A stretch of 64,000 nt of DNA from G965197675 sp965197675 (lineage in GTDB: Bacteria > Chloroflexota > Dehalococcoidia > Plut-88900), in the NCBI GenBank assembly GCA_965197675.1, contig OZ240221.1, forward strand, positions 2,604,001-2,668,000, read 5' to 3'. The translations under genes and the position numbers were made by a program. Position 1 is the first letter of the stretch. Every line of letters begins with the position of its first letter. The notes beneath the pieces are model-generated. The model was not told the origin of the DNA, searched no databases, and saw only the letters and a list, made by a program, of their open reading frames with translations. Shown one piece after another: positions 18,283 to 27,154 of the stretch.

Positions 18283-19272
18283 ATGAAGGAATCTGATACC
18301 AGCCACAACAGGCCTACACTTCTCGACGTGCTATCGGCTCGTGATGTAATCAGTAGCTATCTGCGGAGGACGCCTCTCAATCATTACCCCGGTTTGAGCA
18401 ACGTTGTTGGCGCCCAAGTCTATCTGAAGCACGAGAACTACCAACCGGTAGGTGCCTTCAAGGTCCGCGGGGGGATAAACTTGGTCTCCCGATTGACCAA
18501 GGATGAGAAAGCACGCGGGGTCATCTCCGCCTCTACCGGTAACCACGGACAGTCGATAGCCTACGCAAGCAGGCTTTTCGGCGTAAAGGCCATAATCTTA
18601 GTGCCTGAAAAGGCCAACCCGGCAAAAGTCGAGGCAATGGAAAACCTGGGAGCCGAAGTGGTTTTTCACGGAGCTGACTTCGATGAGGCTAGGGAAGAGG
18701 TGGAGAGGCTGACCGCCGAGCACAACTACCGATACGTACATAGCGGAAATGAGCCGTTGCTAATCGCAGGAGTTGGCACCGCCACTCTGGAGATACTCGA
18801 AGACCTTCCCGATGTCGATGTCATTCTGGTTCCGGTGGGGGGCGGCAGTGGGGCATGTGGAGCATCCATCGTGGCCAAGACCATCAATCCGAATATTCAG
18901 GTAATAGGTGTGGGGGCAGAGCGGGCTCCCGCCGCCTACCTCTCCTGGAAGAACCGCTCTCACGTCGAGGCGGAGATGAAGACCTTCGCAGAGGGCTTGG
19001 CTACCAGGGTGCCCTTCGAGTTTACCCAGTCCATCATGAGAGACTTGCTGGATGACTTCGTGATAGTAAGTGACGAGGAACTGAAAGCGGCCGTCCTTCT
19101 GCTTCTGGAGAAGTCGCACACCTTGACGGAGGGAGCAGGAGCTGCTTCTACGGCTGCAGCTATAAAGCTTAAAGATCGATTACAGGGCAAGAAGGTGGCG
19201 CTGATGGTAAGTGGAGGAAATCTGTCCATTCAACAGCTACAGGACATCATGGCCGCTGCTGCGCCCCGATAG
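18283..19272 (+). CDS. PLP-dependent threonine/serine dehydratase
   Basis: Converts threonine (or serine) to 2-oxobutyrate (or pyruvate) and ammonia. Fold-type II PLP motifs are clear: KHENYQPVGAFKVRGG with the Schiff-base lysine, STGNHGQS, and a phosphate-binding VGGGSGACG. At about 329 residues it lacks the C-terminal ACT-like regulatory domain of biosynthetic IlvA, so it resembles catabolic TdcB-type enzymes; other members of this fold (serine racemase, diaminopropionate-like) remain possible. I chose the ATG at 18283, with AGAGAGGA four bases upstream, over a TTG at 18208. No partner genes nearby. Confidence 0.85.
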   Translation: MKESDTSHNRPTLLDVLSARDVISSYLRRTPLNHYPGLSNVVGAQVYLKHENYQPVGAFKVRGGINLVSRLTKDEKARGVISASTGNHGQSIAYASRLFGVKAIILVPEKANPAKVEAMENLGAEVVFHGADFDEAREEVERLTAEHNYRYVHSGNEPLLIAGVGTATLEILEDLPDVDVILVPVGGGSGACGASIVAKTINPNIQVIGVGAERAPAAYLSWKNRSHVEAEMKTFAEGLATRVPFEFTQSIMRDLLDDFVIVSDEELKAAVLLLLEKSHTLTEGAGAASTAAAIKLKDRLQGKKVALMVSGGNLSIQQLQDIMAAAAPR

Positions 19273-19327
19273 AACCCCTCTACTTTGCTCCCAGTCTTAG
19301 ATTATTGGCAACGCAAGAGCGCCCAGG

Positions 19328-20389
19328 TTACGACACTGGCAGGGGCACAGCAGGCATGCTCTCCTCACCGAAGAAGCCTGGCTCACTTCCGGTCAGATCG
19401 GGCACAAGGCTCTCCATCTCATCGATAGCGTCTCCAAGCTGTTCAATGGTAATGCTAAGACTTATGTCGACCTGCGAACCGGAGGCCTCGATCTGCAGCT
19501 GATCGAGAAGCTCGGCAACTTGCTCGTCCGCCGTGAAACCTAGTATCAAGCTCTTCAAGCCATCGAAGAGGTTGTATGCTTTCAGAGCAATGTCCTCGTC
19601 GGGATAGATGAAGGAAGACTGCACCTCTATAGTATCGGCCGTTGTATCAAAGGCTAAGGACACTGCTTGCAGAGCAGAAAAAGCTTCAGCGCTGAATCCA
19701 AGGAGTTCTATGCCTTCTAACATGTCCTGCTCTTCAATAGCCCCTGGGGGGATAGAAGCGGAGAAGCGTACCAAAACGTCATCACCCAGGGCTTGGAAGG
19801 CATTAAATACGGGCCCAGAGAGCCGTTCTTTCTCTCCGTCGATGACGTCTATGGTGTCCCTAACAGCTCGGCGGCTTCCTACCAAGGTGTTTTCTCCATC
19901 CAAAAACACCAGAGCTATCTGACCATCTTCATCCTCCAAGATTTCGCGATCTTTATAGGTTGCCTTATCCAAAGGACCCTCTTCAGATTCTATTGAAGAA
20001 CGCAAGTCGTCCTGGTTAATGGTGCCTGTTATGATCGTCCCAATGTATTCATCTGGGGCAGCATCAAGAAACGAGTCACCATCTCCAAATAAGTCAATGT
20101 CACCAAATACGGTGACCCTTTCTATTTTCCGGAGATCAACAGGTGATTCACTCTCTATCGGTCCAAATATCTGCTCAGCCAATGTGGGGGGTTGCATACC
20201 TGCGGACAACAATCCAACTAGAGGATTCTCCACGTCTAGAAATTCCGAGAGTCGTATATCCATTAAAAAATGGGCTCTATTGGGTATAGACTCGGATATC
20301 TTTATAGTCTTGGCGCCGACTCCGCCACAGGCCGCGGTGATAAGGACCATTACCAAACACATGAAAAGCAGAACTAGAACCTGCTTCAT
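19328..20389 (-). CDS. Lipoprotein of unknown function
   Basis: 353 residues with a signal peptide ending in lipobox LITAAC (Cys21), so predicted to be membrane-anchored outside the cytoplasm. The body alternates beta-rich segments (RAHFLMDIRLSEFLD; IALVFLDGENTLVGSRRAVRDTIDVI) and resembles the loose group of DUF3352-like lipoproteins, but I cannot name a family with confidence. No catalytic motif seen. It is 12 bases downstream of the ferritin-like/VIT1 gene on the same strand, so the two are probably one transcript. Confidence 0.7.
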   Translation of the reverse strand: MKQVLVLLFMCLVMVLITAACGGVGAKTIKISESIPNRAHFLMDIRLSEFLDVENPLVGLLSAGMQPPTLAEQIFGPIESESPVDLRKIERVTVFGDIDLFGDGDSFLDAAPDEYIGTIITGTINQDDLRSSIESEEGPLDKATYKDREILEDEDGQIALVFLDGENTLVGSRRAVRDTIDVIDGEKERLSGPVFNAFQALGDDVLVRFSASIPPGAIEEQDMLEGIELLGFSAEAFSALQAVSLAFDTTADTIEVQSSFIYPDEDIALKAYNLFDGLKSLILGFTADEQVAELLDQLQIEASGSQVDISLSITIEQLGDAIDEMESLVPDLTGSEPGFFGEESMPAVPLPVS

Positions 20390-20401
20390 ATCCGCCTGGC
20401 A

Positions 20402-21535
20402 TCAATCAAGGTTTATGCCTACCGCACTGCCTATTCCATACGTTATCGCTGCTGCCACAGTGCCCACGAGCAACATCCTAAGACCACCCCACAGTGCATT
20501 CTTACCAGTAAGAATAGCTATCAGTATTCCCACTGCTAAGACTACCGCCCCGCTTATCGCGATGCTGAGGGCAAAGGAAATAGTGCCCTCGGCTGCGAAG
20601 AAGGGGCTAACCGGGATTATCGCTCCCAGGGCAAAGGCAAGGAATGAGCTAATAGCGGCAGCCCAAGGGGACCCCAACTGGAACTGGCTTAGGCCTAGCT
20701 CTTCTTGAGCCAGGGTTTCCAGGGCTACCTTTGGGTCAGAGATAATCCTATCGGCGATAGCTCTCGACTCTTCACGAGTGAAGCCTTTGCTCTGGTATAT
20801 CATGGCCAGCTCACGCCGCTCCTCTGTAGGTATCTCCTCAAGCTCCGCCCTCTCCACCTCTATCTCGCGCTCGTATACGTCTCGCTGGGCCCGAACCGAC
20901 ACGTACTCGCCCGCCGCCATCGAAAAAGCTCCTGCCAACAAGCCTGCTACCCCCGCCAACATGATGATGCTAGACTCCGAAGTGGCGCCGGCTACACCCA
21001 TAACAAGACTGAGATTACCTATAAGTCCGTCGTTGAAGCCCAACACCCCGGCTCTGACATTGGCAGTCGCACTGTAGTGACGCCGTTCCAAAGAGATAAC
21101 CTGGGCATAATCAGTCCTACCCGCCAAACGTCCCAGCGCTTTGAAGTGCTCTTGCTCCTCCTTAACAATGGCTGTTGCATCTGGTTCAACCCTCATCTCA
21201 CCTATGTCCGCTACCTCAGATCTCAGGATGATAGGCATGACGGCCTGAGTTCCGAAAACCCTCGCTATCCAACTCAGTACACGAACCCTGGCAGTACGAC
21301 CATGCATTTCGTCGAGGGGATCCTGCACCTCCAGCTTTCTGGCCCATACACGGACGTGACGCATCTCTGCCTGGGCCAGATCTCTAAATAGATTTGCCCT
21401 TTCTGGGTCTTTCTCGATGTCCGCCAGGGAATTGTATAGAGTCACCGATTCAAGCTCGTTATGTAGGTAGCCCAGATATCGTTTTCTACTGTCGTATGTG
21501 TCCTTATCTCGTTTGCGCTTGAGCACACCCAGCAT
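20402..21535 (-). CDS. Ferritin-like domain fused to VIT1/CCC1-type metal transporter (MbfA-like)
   Basis: 377 residues. The N-terminal third is a rubrerythrin/ferritin-like helical domain with spaced ExxH-type ligands (NELESVTLYNSLADIEKDPE...AEMRHVRVWA; VKEEQEHFKAL). The rest matches the VIT1/CCC1 family: GFNDGLIGNLSLVMGVAGA, AGAFSMAAGEYVSVRAQRDVYEREIEVERAELEEIPTEE, then further membrane segments. Known MbfA proteins export iron and use the ferritin-like domain to sense or oxidise it; manganese transport is another known role of the family. Likely iron detoxification at the cytoplasmic membrane. Its downstream neighbour is a lipoprotein at 19328. Confidence 0.85.
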   Translation of the reverse strand: MLGVLKRKRDKDTYDSRKRYLGYLHNELESVTLYNSLADIEKDPERANLFRDLAQAEMRHVRVWARKLEVQDPLDEMHGRTARVRVLSWIARVFGTQAVMPIILRSEVADIGEMRVEPDATAIVKEEQEHFKALGRLAGRTDYAQVISLERRHYSATANVRAGVLGFNDGLIGNLSLVMGVAGATSESSIIMLAGVAGLLAGAFSMAAGEYVSVRAQRDVYEREIEVERAELEEIPTEERRELAMIYQSKGFTREESRAIADRIISDPKVALETLAQEELGLSQFQLGSPWAAAISSFLAFALGAIIPVSPFFAAEGTISFALSIAISGAVVLAVGILIAILTGKNALWGGLRMLLVGTVAAAITYGIGSAVGINLD

Positions 21536-21574
21536 TACTACTCATATCCTTTCACCCGTAACTGATCGTGAGGG

Positions 21575-23080
21575 TTATCCCTTGGCCATATCCAGAATAT
21601 AGTTAACTAGAGTGCGGACGGGCACCCCAGTGGCCCCTTTAACAACATACCCCTTATCTTTGGAAGATAGGAATGTGCCAGCGATATCCAAATGCACCCA
21701 CGGAGTATCCTCGCTAAACTCCGCCAGAAACTGGGCTGCGGTAATGGAGCCCGCCGGTCTTCCGCCTGTATTCTTCACGTCCGCCACGTCGCTCTTATTC
21801 TGCTCCTTGTACTCATCAAAGAGGGGCAGCTGCCACATCTTTTCACCCGCTTTGCGACTGGCCTTGATGACACCATCCACGACCTCTTGATCGTTGCCGA
21901 AGACACCTGTGCTAACCTCTCCCAGCGCTATTACGATAGCGCCTGTTAACGTTGCGACGTCTATCATATGGGAAAGACCTATCTTCCGCCCATAGCTGAG
22001 AGCATCAGCCAACAGGAGCCTGCCTTCGGCATCGGTATTGTCGATCTCTATGGTCTTGCCGTTCATCGCCTTGACCACATCTCCCGGCTTCTGAGCTGAG
22101 CCTCCGGGCAGATTCTCGGATGCTGGAATCAACCCGGTAACGTTGATCTTTGGCTTCAACTGGGCAATGGCCTTCATGCTGGCAATGACGGAGGCTCCAC
22201 CCGACATGTCTCCTTTCATCTCTCCCATCTTCGCCGCTGGTTTTAGTGATATTCCACCTGAGTCGAAGGTCACTCCCTTACCCACCAAACCGATGTTTCT
22301 AGAGAGGTCCTCCTTGTCTCCTGTGTACCGCAAAATAATGAATTTCGGCGGCTGGTGAGTGCCTTTGGCTACGCCCAACAACGCGCCCATACCCATCTCT
22401 TCCATCTGCTCTCGCTCTATGACCTCTATATCCAGTCCCGTCTCTTTCGCCGCCTTTTTAGCAATCTCTGCCATATCAGTGGGAGTCATGTAGTTGGCCG
22501 GCTCGTTGGCCATGTCTCGGGCTAGCATGGTAGCCTCAGCCAGTATCTTACCCTTGGCGACGCTCGATTTCAGCACCGGGATCTTGTCAGAGTCCACCTC
22601 GACTATTTGCAACTCCGTCAACTCTTTTTTATCCTTGCGGTTTCCTTTGTGCTTGGAGAATCGATAAAGCCCCAGCAGGCTTCCCTCAACGATGGTCTGG
22701 GCGGCTTTCCCTGTATCCAGCTCCCCTATGCCAGCTCCATGAACAATGGTAGCTGCCGTCCGCACGCCTCTATCACGCAGGTACCGACAGTTGACGGCCA
22801 TCAGCTCCCTGACTGTATCTTCGGTGAACTTTTCTCGCTTCCCAAGGCCAGCAACCACCACTCTCTTGGGTCTGATCTTCCCGAAAGTATGAATGGAGAC
22901 CACCTCGTTCCTCTTACCGGTTATCTCGCCCTCTTGTATGAGGGAGCTGATGGCCCCATCCAGAGCACGGTCCATGGCGCCGGTAGCCCCGCCAGGTTGC
23001 TTGACCCCCTCGAACAGATTTACGATAGCCGCATCTGCGTCTAGTTGAGTAATGTCCCCCGACTTAACTTTTATTTCCAT
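21575..23080 (-). CDS. pepA: Leucyl aminopeptidase (M17)
   Basis: Cytosolic aminopeptidase removing N-terminal residues from peptides, using two metals. The M17 signature NTDAEGRLLLADAL is present, as are the catalytic stretch GKGVTFDSGGISLKPAAKM and GDMSGGASV. I moved the start from 23170 to the ATG at 23080 (MEIKVKSGDI), preceded by GAGGAAG at a proper distance; this removes an overlap with the upstream kinase gene, whose stop is at 23097. Length is then about 501 residues, normal for PepA. Confidence 0.94.
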   Translation of the reverse strand: MEIKVKSGDITQLDADAAIVNLFEGVKQPGGATGAMDRALDGAISSLIQEGEITGKRNEVVSIHTFGKIRPKRVVVAGLGKREKFTEDTVRELMAVNCRYLRDRGVRTAATIVHGAGIGELDTGKAAQTIVEGSLLGLYRFSKHKGNRKDKKELTELQIVEVDSDKIPVLKSSVAKGKILAEATMLARDMANEPANYMTPTDMAEIAKKAAKETGLDIEVIEREQMEEMGMGALLGVAKGTHQPPKFIILRYTGDKEDLSRNIGLVGKGVTFDSGGISLKPAAKMGEMKGDMSGGASVIASMKAIAQLKPKINVTGLIPASENLPGGSAQKPGDVVKAMNGKTIEIDNTDAEGRLLLADALSYGRKIGLSHMIDVATLTGAIVIALGEVSTGVFGNDQEVVDGVIKASRKAGEKMWQLPLFDEYKEQNKSDVADVKNTGGRPAGSITAAQFLAEFSEDTPWVHLDIAGTFLSSKDKGYVVKGATGVPVRTLVNYILDMAKG

Positions 23081-23096
23081 TGGTATCTTCCTCAAC

Positions 23097-23699
23097 TCAG
23101 GCTGCCATTCGCTTATTGACTTCTCCAACAACCTTATCCAAGACTGGAGTAACATCCCTAGAGGTGTCAACGACGAAGTGATTGCGCCTTATGGGTTCCA
23201 TAGATGTTCTCATTCGACTGTAGACCTCCCAGTCGGCATCCGAGTTGCCATCTTTATCGGCGCCTTCTGTACGAAGTTGAAGGCGCCTCTGAACCTCTTC
23301 TTCTGACGCCGATACCCTCACTATGATCAGTTTGGCCTTCAGCCTATCGGTTATGCTGTAAAGATGCTCTCTGTTTCTCTCAACGAGATTAGTCGCGTCA
23401 AAGAGCACGGGAACGTGTTTATCAAGCAGATCTTCGATCAAGAGGTGGCAGGCCTGGAATAGTCTACTGTTTTCCATCGAGCTGTAGTCTGGAACAGGGA
23501 ACAACACCCTTCTAAGATGATCTGACTCCAGCACCAATATCTCCATTCTTTCGGACAGCATGCGGCTGAAGTAGGACTTTCCGGTGCCTGGCAGGCCACT
23601 TAAGAGGATGAGGAAGGATTTTGCTACAGGATCCGGGAGAGGAATGAGATGATCCAATAGAAGGTCTATATCTCGGGAAGTATGGACTTGATCTATCAC
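23097..23699 (-). CDS. P-loop kinase-like ATPase (AAA_33 type)
   Basis: 200 residues with a clear Walker A, LLSGLPGTGKSYFSRML, a DATNL segment and a lid region (SASEEEVQRRLQLR). The architecture matches small nucleoside-kinase-like or zeta-toxin-like P-loop proteins that phosphorylate small molecules or RNA ends. Substrate unknown. It lies 16 bases upstream of the PepA start, on the same strand, and may be cotranscribed. No antitoxin-like gene is next to it, so a toxin role is not supported. Confidence 0.75.
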   Translation of the reverse strand: MIDQVHTSRDIDLLLDHLIPLPDPVAKSFLILLSGLPGTGKSYFSRMLSERMEILVLESDHLRRVLFPVPDYSSMENSRLFQACHLLIEDLLDKHVPVLFDATNLVERNREHLYSITDRLKAKLIIVRVSASEEEVQRRLQLRTEGADKDGNSDADWEVYSRMRTSMEPIRRNHFVVDTSRDVTPVLDKVVGEVNKRMAA

Positions 23700-23780
23700 A
23701 TCCCCTAATCTCGGCTACCAATCAATTATAGGCGTAAACCTTGGTTCATGCAAAAGCAGTGTATGCAAACGGAGCTAACC

Positions 23781-24476
23781 TTACTTAGCTTCCCTGTCGT
23801 ACAGAAGGCGGTTTCGTAGAACCTTTACTATATCCTCATCTGATCGAAGATCGCTGCCTAGCTCGGCCGTAACCCGTCGCAGGAAGATGAGAAAACCAGT
23901 CGCAAGACAAGCTTGACTCACTGCGCGAGATTCTCGGAGAAGCAGTGCAAACAGAGGTAGACCCAGCCATCCCGCAAACATCCCTATAGGAACGGCGCTG
24001 CTTGGAGGTCTCCGGAGTTTAATCCGCATCCTCCATGGTATGTGACGCTGAGCTAACACGGGATAACTCCACAGCGCTCCTCCCGTCAACATGGGGAGTA
24101 TAGTGAGGAGAAACGCTCTGGGGCTGAGGGCAAGGGCAAGACCGAGGGCGGTGCTGTTGCCTCTGCCCCCGTCGAACTTCCGAAATACGGGCCACATCTG
24201 GCCCACTAGCCCTGCCACCGCCGCAATGCTAGCCGTAGTGGGGCTGAGGCCAAGAGCCCGGGCTATCAGGGGAGGGAGAAACCCCTTGGAGAAATCGGAC
24301 AGGCCACCGACCATACCATTGATGGCTCCTGTCGTCTGCCAGAGGTTGCCCGGCCCCGGCTTCCCCGTCCCTGCCTTACGCAAGTCTACACCCTTCCTCC
24401 GAGCCAAGTACTCCGGTATAGGCAGAGACCCAAATAGGTAAGCAAGTAAGACGAGGATCAGGCTAACCACGGCCAT
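23781..24476 (-). CDS. PlsY-like glycerol-3-phosphate acyltransferase family membrane protein
   Basis: 231 residues, polytopic. PlsY-type motifs are recognisable but altered: AYLFGSLPIPEYLARR at the N-terminus, GTGKPGPGNLWQTTG in place of the usual GSGNxGATN, DFSKGFLP, and PVFRKFDGGRGNSTALG in place of FKGGKGVAT. The C-terminal part is longer and diverged (RMRIKLRRPPSSAVPIGMFAG). It could acylate glycerol-3-phosphate from acyl-phosphate for membrane lipid synthesis, or be a diverged paralogue. The changed motif 2 makes a PlsY name uncertain. Confidence 0.7.
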   Translation of the reverse strand: MAVVSLILVLLAYLFGSLPIPEYLARRKGVDLRKAGTGKPGPGNLWQTTGAINGMVGGLSDFSKGFLPPLIARALGLSPTTASIAAVAGLVGQMWPVFRKFDGGRGNSTALGLALALSPRAFLLTILPMLTGGALWSYPVLAQRHIPWRMRIKLRRPPSSAVPIGMFAGWLGLPLFALLLRESRAVSQACLATGFLIFLRRVTAELGSDLRSDEDIVKVLRNRLLYDREAK

Positions 24477-24554
24477 CTCCTGGAAGCATTATTATCATGA
24501 AGTGGATTCAGGACATTATATATAAAACTAGCCTCATCTGAGCACGGGTCCAAC

Positions 24555-25415
24555 TCATCCCTCAGTATAGTAGGTCAGCCCCAAAACATCCCCGCCCGTA
24601 TAAATGCCCATCACCGGAGTGAAACGCGATATGAACAGCTCGGCACAATCTACTTTGCTTCTGACCATTTCTTCGAACCTCTCCGCTTTGTAAGGCACGT
24701 TGGCGTGAATCACAGAGACATGCAACGCTCCTTTACCATTTGTATGTCGCGACAACAACTTCAACATCCTGTTCATGCCTCGTTGGTTGTCGCGAGTTGC
24801 GGTGAGTGGTTTGACCTGACCATCCTTAAAGATAAGGATCGGTTTTAACCCCATGAGAGAAGCCGCCCACGCGCCCACCTTAGGTACCCTCCCGCTCCTG
24901 GCGAGATATTTCAAGGTATCAACCATGGCCACCAGCTCCACCCGAGACTTCACGTTCACTGAAGCTACGTGGACCGCTTCCATAGACTCTCCATCGTGTG
25001 CAACCCTGGCCGCAGCCAGAGCCACAAATCCCTGGGCCATCGCGGCCGTGCCCGAATCCAGCACTCTAATCTCAGTCTTCGGGAGTTGGTCAGCCGCCAT
25101 ATCTCTTGCTACCAGGGCCGACTCGAACATGCCGCTAATCCTAGATGCGACGGTAACACATAAAATACTCTCGTAATGCTGGCTCGCCTCTTTGAAAACC
25201 TCTAGATAGGTGCCCGGAGATGCGGAAGAAGTAGTAGGAAGTCGCTCCGAATACTCCAGCCGGTGGTAGAACTCATCTAGGTTCAAGTCAGGATCATCAG
25301 TATGGCCCTCACCGCTGAAAAAGAAGTTCAGGGGCAGCACGCGGATGTCATAGTCTTCGATGATCTGCTTGGACAGGCAAGCAGCACTATCAGTGACCAC
25401 TGCGACTTTGGACAT
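24555..25415 (-). CDS. DegV family protein (fatty-acid-binding)
   Basis: 286 residues starting VAVVTDSAACL and with the family segments DIRVLPLNFFF, YHRLEYSERLPTTSSASPG, VTVASRISGMFESALVARD and DTLKYLARSGRVPKVGAW. DegV proteins bind fatty acids; in Firmicutes the FakB members present fatty acids to the FakA kinase for incorporation into phospholipid. No FakA homologue is in the window. Its neighbour PlsY-like gene is 78 bases downstream, which fits a lipid role but is weak evidence. Confidence 0.88.
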   Translation of the reverse strand: MSKVAVVTDSAACLSKQIIEDYDIRVLPLNFFFSGEGHTDDPDLNLDEFYHRLEYSERLPTTSSASPGTYLEVFKEASQHYESILCVTVASRISGMFESALVARDMAADQLPKTEIRVLDSGTAAMAQGFVALAAARVAHDGESMEAVHVASVNVKSRVELVAMVDTLKYLARSGRVPKVGAWAASLMGLKPILIFKDGQVKPLTATRDNQRGMNRMLKLLSRHTNGKGALHVSVIHANVPYKAERFEEMVRSKVDCAELFISRFTPVMGIYTGGDVLGLTYYTEG

Positions 25416-25788
25416 AGCTGTGTTCTGCTATCATCGACTAAAAGGTTAGAAAGCTCTGGATGAAGCTAACGGAGACAAGCCGCCCTTGTCAAGGCTCTTG
25501 ACATTCGCACAGGTGGAGTCGATGGCTAATCTTGAGGTGCCAGTACGGTCCTGCACATCGAAGGGCGAGGTTGTTGGCATGGAGGGACGGGTGCCCCGAG
25601 TCACGGTCTCGGCGCCTCCTGTTAATGGAAAAGCCGCTTGAGTCCTCATATCTCTTCTGCATAGAAGCTGGGCGTATAGCTTGCACATATTCAGCTCATT
25701 ATAGATGTCAAGTCCAGATGGAAAACGACCACTATCAAGGGTATAGAAGAGAGTGAGGTCGAGAAGCGGCTAGATCGCTCCGGTCAGC
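25416..25788. other. Intergenic region, possible structured RNA, unassigned
   Basis: 373 bases with no convincing gene. It contains two short inverted repeats, GACAAG/CTTGTC (25474-25490) and CCGAG/CTCGG (25596-25612). A minus-strand frame at 25446-25688 has low-complexity, unfamiliar sequence and I do not call it. I looked for the conserved cores of 6S, RNase P, tmRNA and SRP RNA and found none. Confidence 0.3.
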
Positions 25789-26049
25789 TTACAGTGTGCT
25801 AAAGACTACAGAAATCATCCATAGGAACAGGATGGCAAGCATGGGACTGAGGTCGAAGGGACCTCCACGATACACAATCCTTCTTATGGGTGCCAGGATA
25901 GGTTCGGTGATTCTGTACAGAAAGTCCATTATAAACTGAACGGTGCTATTAGGAGCACTTACAGGGAACAGCATTCTCAGTACAATCCTGGCGATTATGC
26001 TCCAAGACAGGATTTGAGCCAAGGCTGCAACTATACTCAAAAAATTCAT
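25789..26049 (-). CDS. YggT family membrane protein
   Basis: 86 residues with two hydrophobic segments and the YggT pattern: ILSWSIIARIVLRMLFP, then FLYRITEPILAPIRRIV. Function unsettled; members are often linked to division or osmotic stress. The ATG overlaps the proC stop by one base (TAATG), so the two genes are translationally coupled, a common arrangement with proC. Confidence 0.88.
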   Translation of the reverse strand: MNFLSIVAALAQILSWSIIARIVLRMLFPVSAPNSTVQFIMDFLYRITEPILAPIRRIVYRGGPFDLSPMLAILFLWMISVVFSTL

Positions 26050-26927
26050 TAACCTACACTCTGTGCTTTCTTATAGGCGGCCAGCACCGCCTCCACCAGC
26101 AGACCTGGAAGGCCGCCCTTCTCCAAAACCAGTAGCGCCTCGGCAGTGGTACCTCCCGGCGAGGTCACCATGTTCCTAAGGACAGCGGGATGGCTACCAG
26201 ATTCCTTGGCCATGGATACCGACCCTCTCATCGTCTCGATGACCAACTTTTCGGAGATATCACGCGTCAACCCTATATGTACCCCAGCATCTATCAGGGC
26301 CTCCATGATGGTGAATATGTACGCGGGGCCACTGGCGCTGAGGGCCGTGGCCATGTCCAAGTACTTCTCGTCATCCACGTACATCTCTTCTCCCAGCGCA
26401 CCAAGAATCGCGGCCACCGTCTCTCTACCATCCTTCTCAACCTTATTGCTGCATGTCCACATTGTCATCCCCTGCCCGATTCTGGACGGGGTATTGGGCA
26501 TGGCCCTGACCAACGTGTCGTGACTAATACCCTTACGAATTGTATCTAGTCTCACTCCCGCAGCGATGGACAGGAAGATCTGACCATTATCTAAGTGGCC
26601 TTGAAGCTCCTGCAGGACGTAGGGTACAGCCTGAGGCTTTATCGCCAACACCACCACGTCGGAGTCGTGAAGGGCCTCCAGGTTCTCCGTAGTAACCCGG
26701 GTTTTGTATTTATCCGACAGCAAGCTTCGTCTTGCCGAGTCTGGGTCGCTAGCGATGATCTGATCAGCCTGAATAAGCTTCTTATCCAGCAGGCCCTTGA
26801 TCATGGCCTCCGCCATGACTCCGCCACCGATGAAGGATAGTTTGATTTGGACCTCCCAACTCTTCCGAACCGACTTCACAAGAGATTTGCCGTGTAGTAA
26901 ATTATAGCAACTTCGGCCAGCGCCCAT
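26049..26927 (-). CDS. proC: Pyrroline-5-carboxylate reductase
   Basis: Last step of proline synthesis, NAD(P)H-dependent. Rossmann start IKLSFIGGGVMAEAMIKGLL, then VVLAIKPQAV, RAMPNTPSRIGQG and the C-terminal signature VTSPGGTTAEALLVLEKGGLPGLL. The extent shown gives 292 residues, about 27 longer than usual, because the frame begins at an ATG at 26927. The family start would sit at Ile28 (26846), just after GGGAGG, but no ATG, GTG or TTG is there. A GTG at 26879 is another option. The true start is therefore uncertain. Confidence 0.9.
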   Translation of the reverse strand: MGAGRSCYNLLHGKSLVKSVRKSWEVQIKLSFIGGGVMAEAMIKGLLDKKLIQADQIIASDPDSARRSLLSDKYKTRVTTENLEALHDSDVVVLAIKPQAVPYVLQELQGHLDNGQIFLSIAAGVRLDTIRKGISHDTLVRAMPNTPSRIGQGMTMWTCSNKVEKDGRETVAAILGALGEEMYVDDEKYLDMATALSASGPAYIFTIMEALIDAGVHIGLTRDISEKLVIETMRGSVSMAKESGSHPAVLRNMVTSPGGTTAEALLVLEKGGLPGLLVEAVLAAYKKAQSVG

Positions 26928-26950
26928 CCACTCACGAAGGAAAAAGAAGG

Positions 26951-26986
26951 GGGCACCCTAGGGGGAGGTGGATCCCCAGGGTGCCC
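26951..26986 (-). terminator. Rho-independent terminator after nrdJ
   Basis: On the minus strand a nine-base-pair stem (AGGGTGCCC with GGGCACCCT, 26951-26959 and 26978-26986) with an extended GGGG/CCCC inner helix is followed by CCTTCTTTTTCC. This is the expected end of the nrdR-nrdJ transcript, about 170 bases past the nrdJ stop. Confidence 0.6.
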
Positions 26987-26994
26987 GAGGAAGT

Positions 26995-27080
26995 GTGCGC
27001 TGGGAGGAGCAGCGCACAGATTAAGCAAGCTGGGAGGTGACCCCGAGGCACACGGGGTACTTTTTGGGGGGGCCTCCCAG
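26995..27080 (-). other. Structured 3' region between nrdJ and its terminator
   Basis: Two further strong inverted repeats precede the terminator: GTGCGCTG/CAGCGCAC (26995-27002 with 27010-27017) and CTGGGAGG/CCTCCCAG (27030-27037 with 27073-27080). The second contains an inner CCCCG/CGGGG pair (27041-27057). No known RNA family is recognised. It could be an untranslated 3' structure or a small RNA made from the nrdJ transcript. Confidence 0.4.
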
Positions 27081-27154
27081 GTTACTGTCTAGATTAGTTG
27101 ACAAAGATACTTTCATAGCATCCTTTTAGCTGTTTTTCCTATTCCTGCACCGGC

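Noticed and set aside
23097..23699. Zeta-type toxin
   Set aside because: P-loop kinase fold is shared, but no epsilon-like antitoxin partner is adjacent.
25446..25688. 80-residue minus-strand frame
   Set aside because: No recognisable motif, unlikely composition, in a region with inverted repeats; not supportable as a gene.
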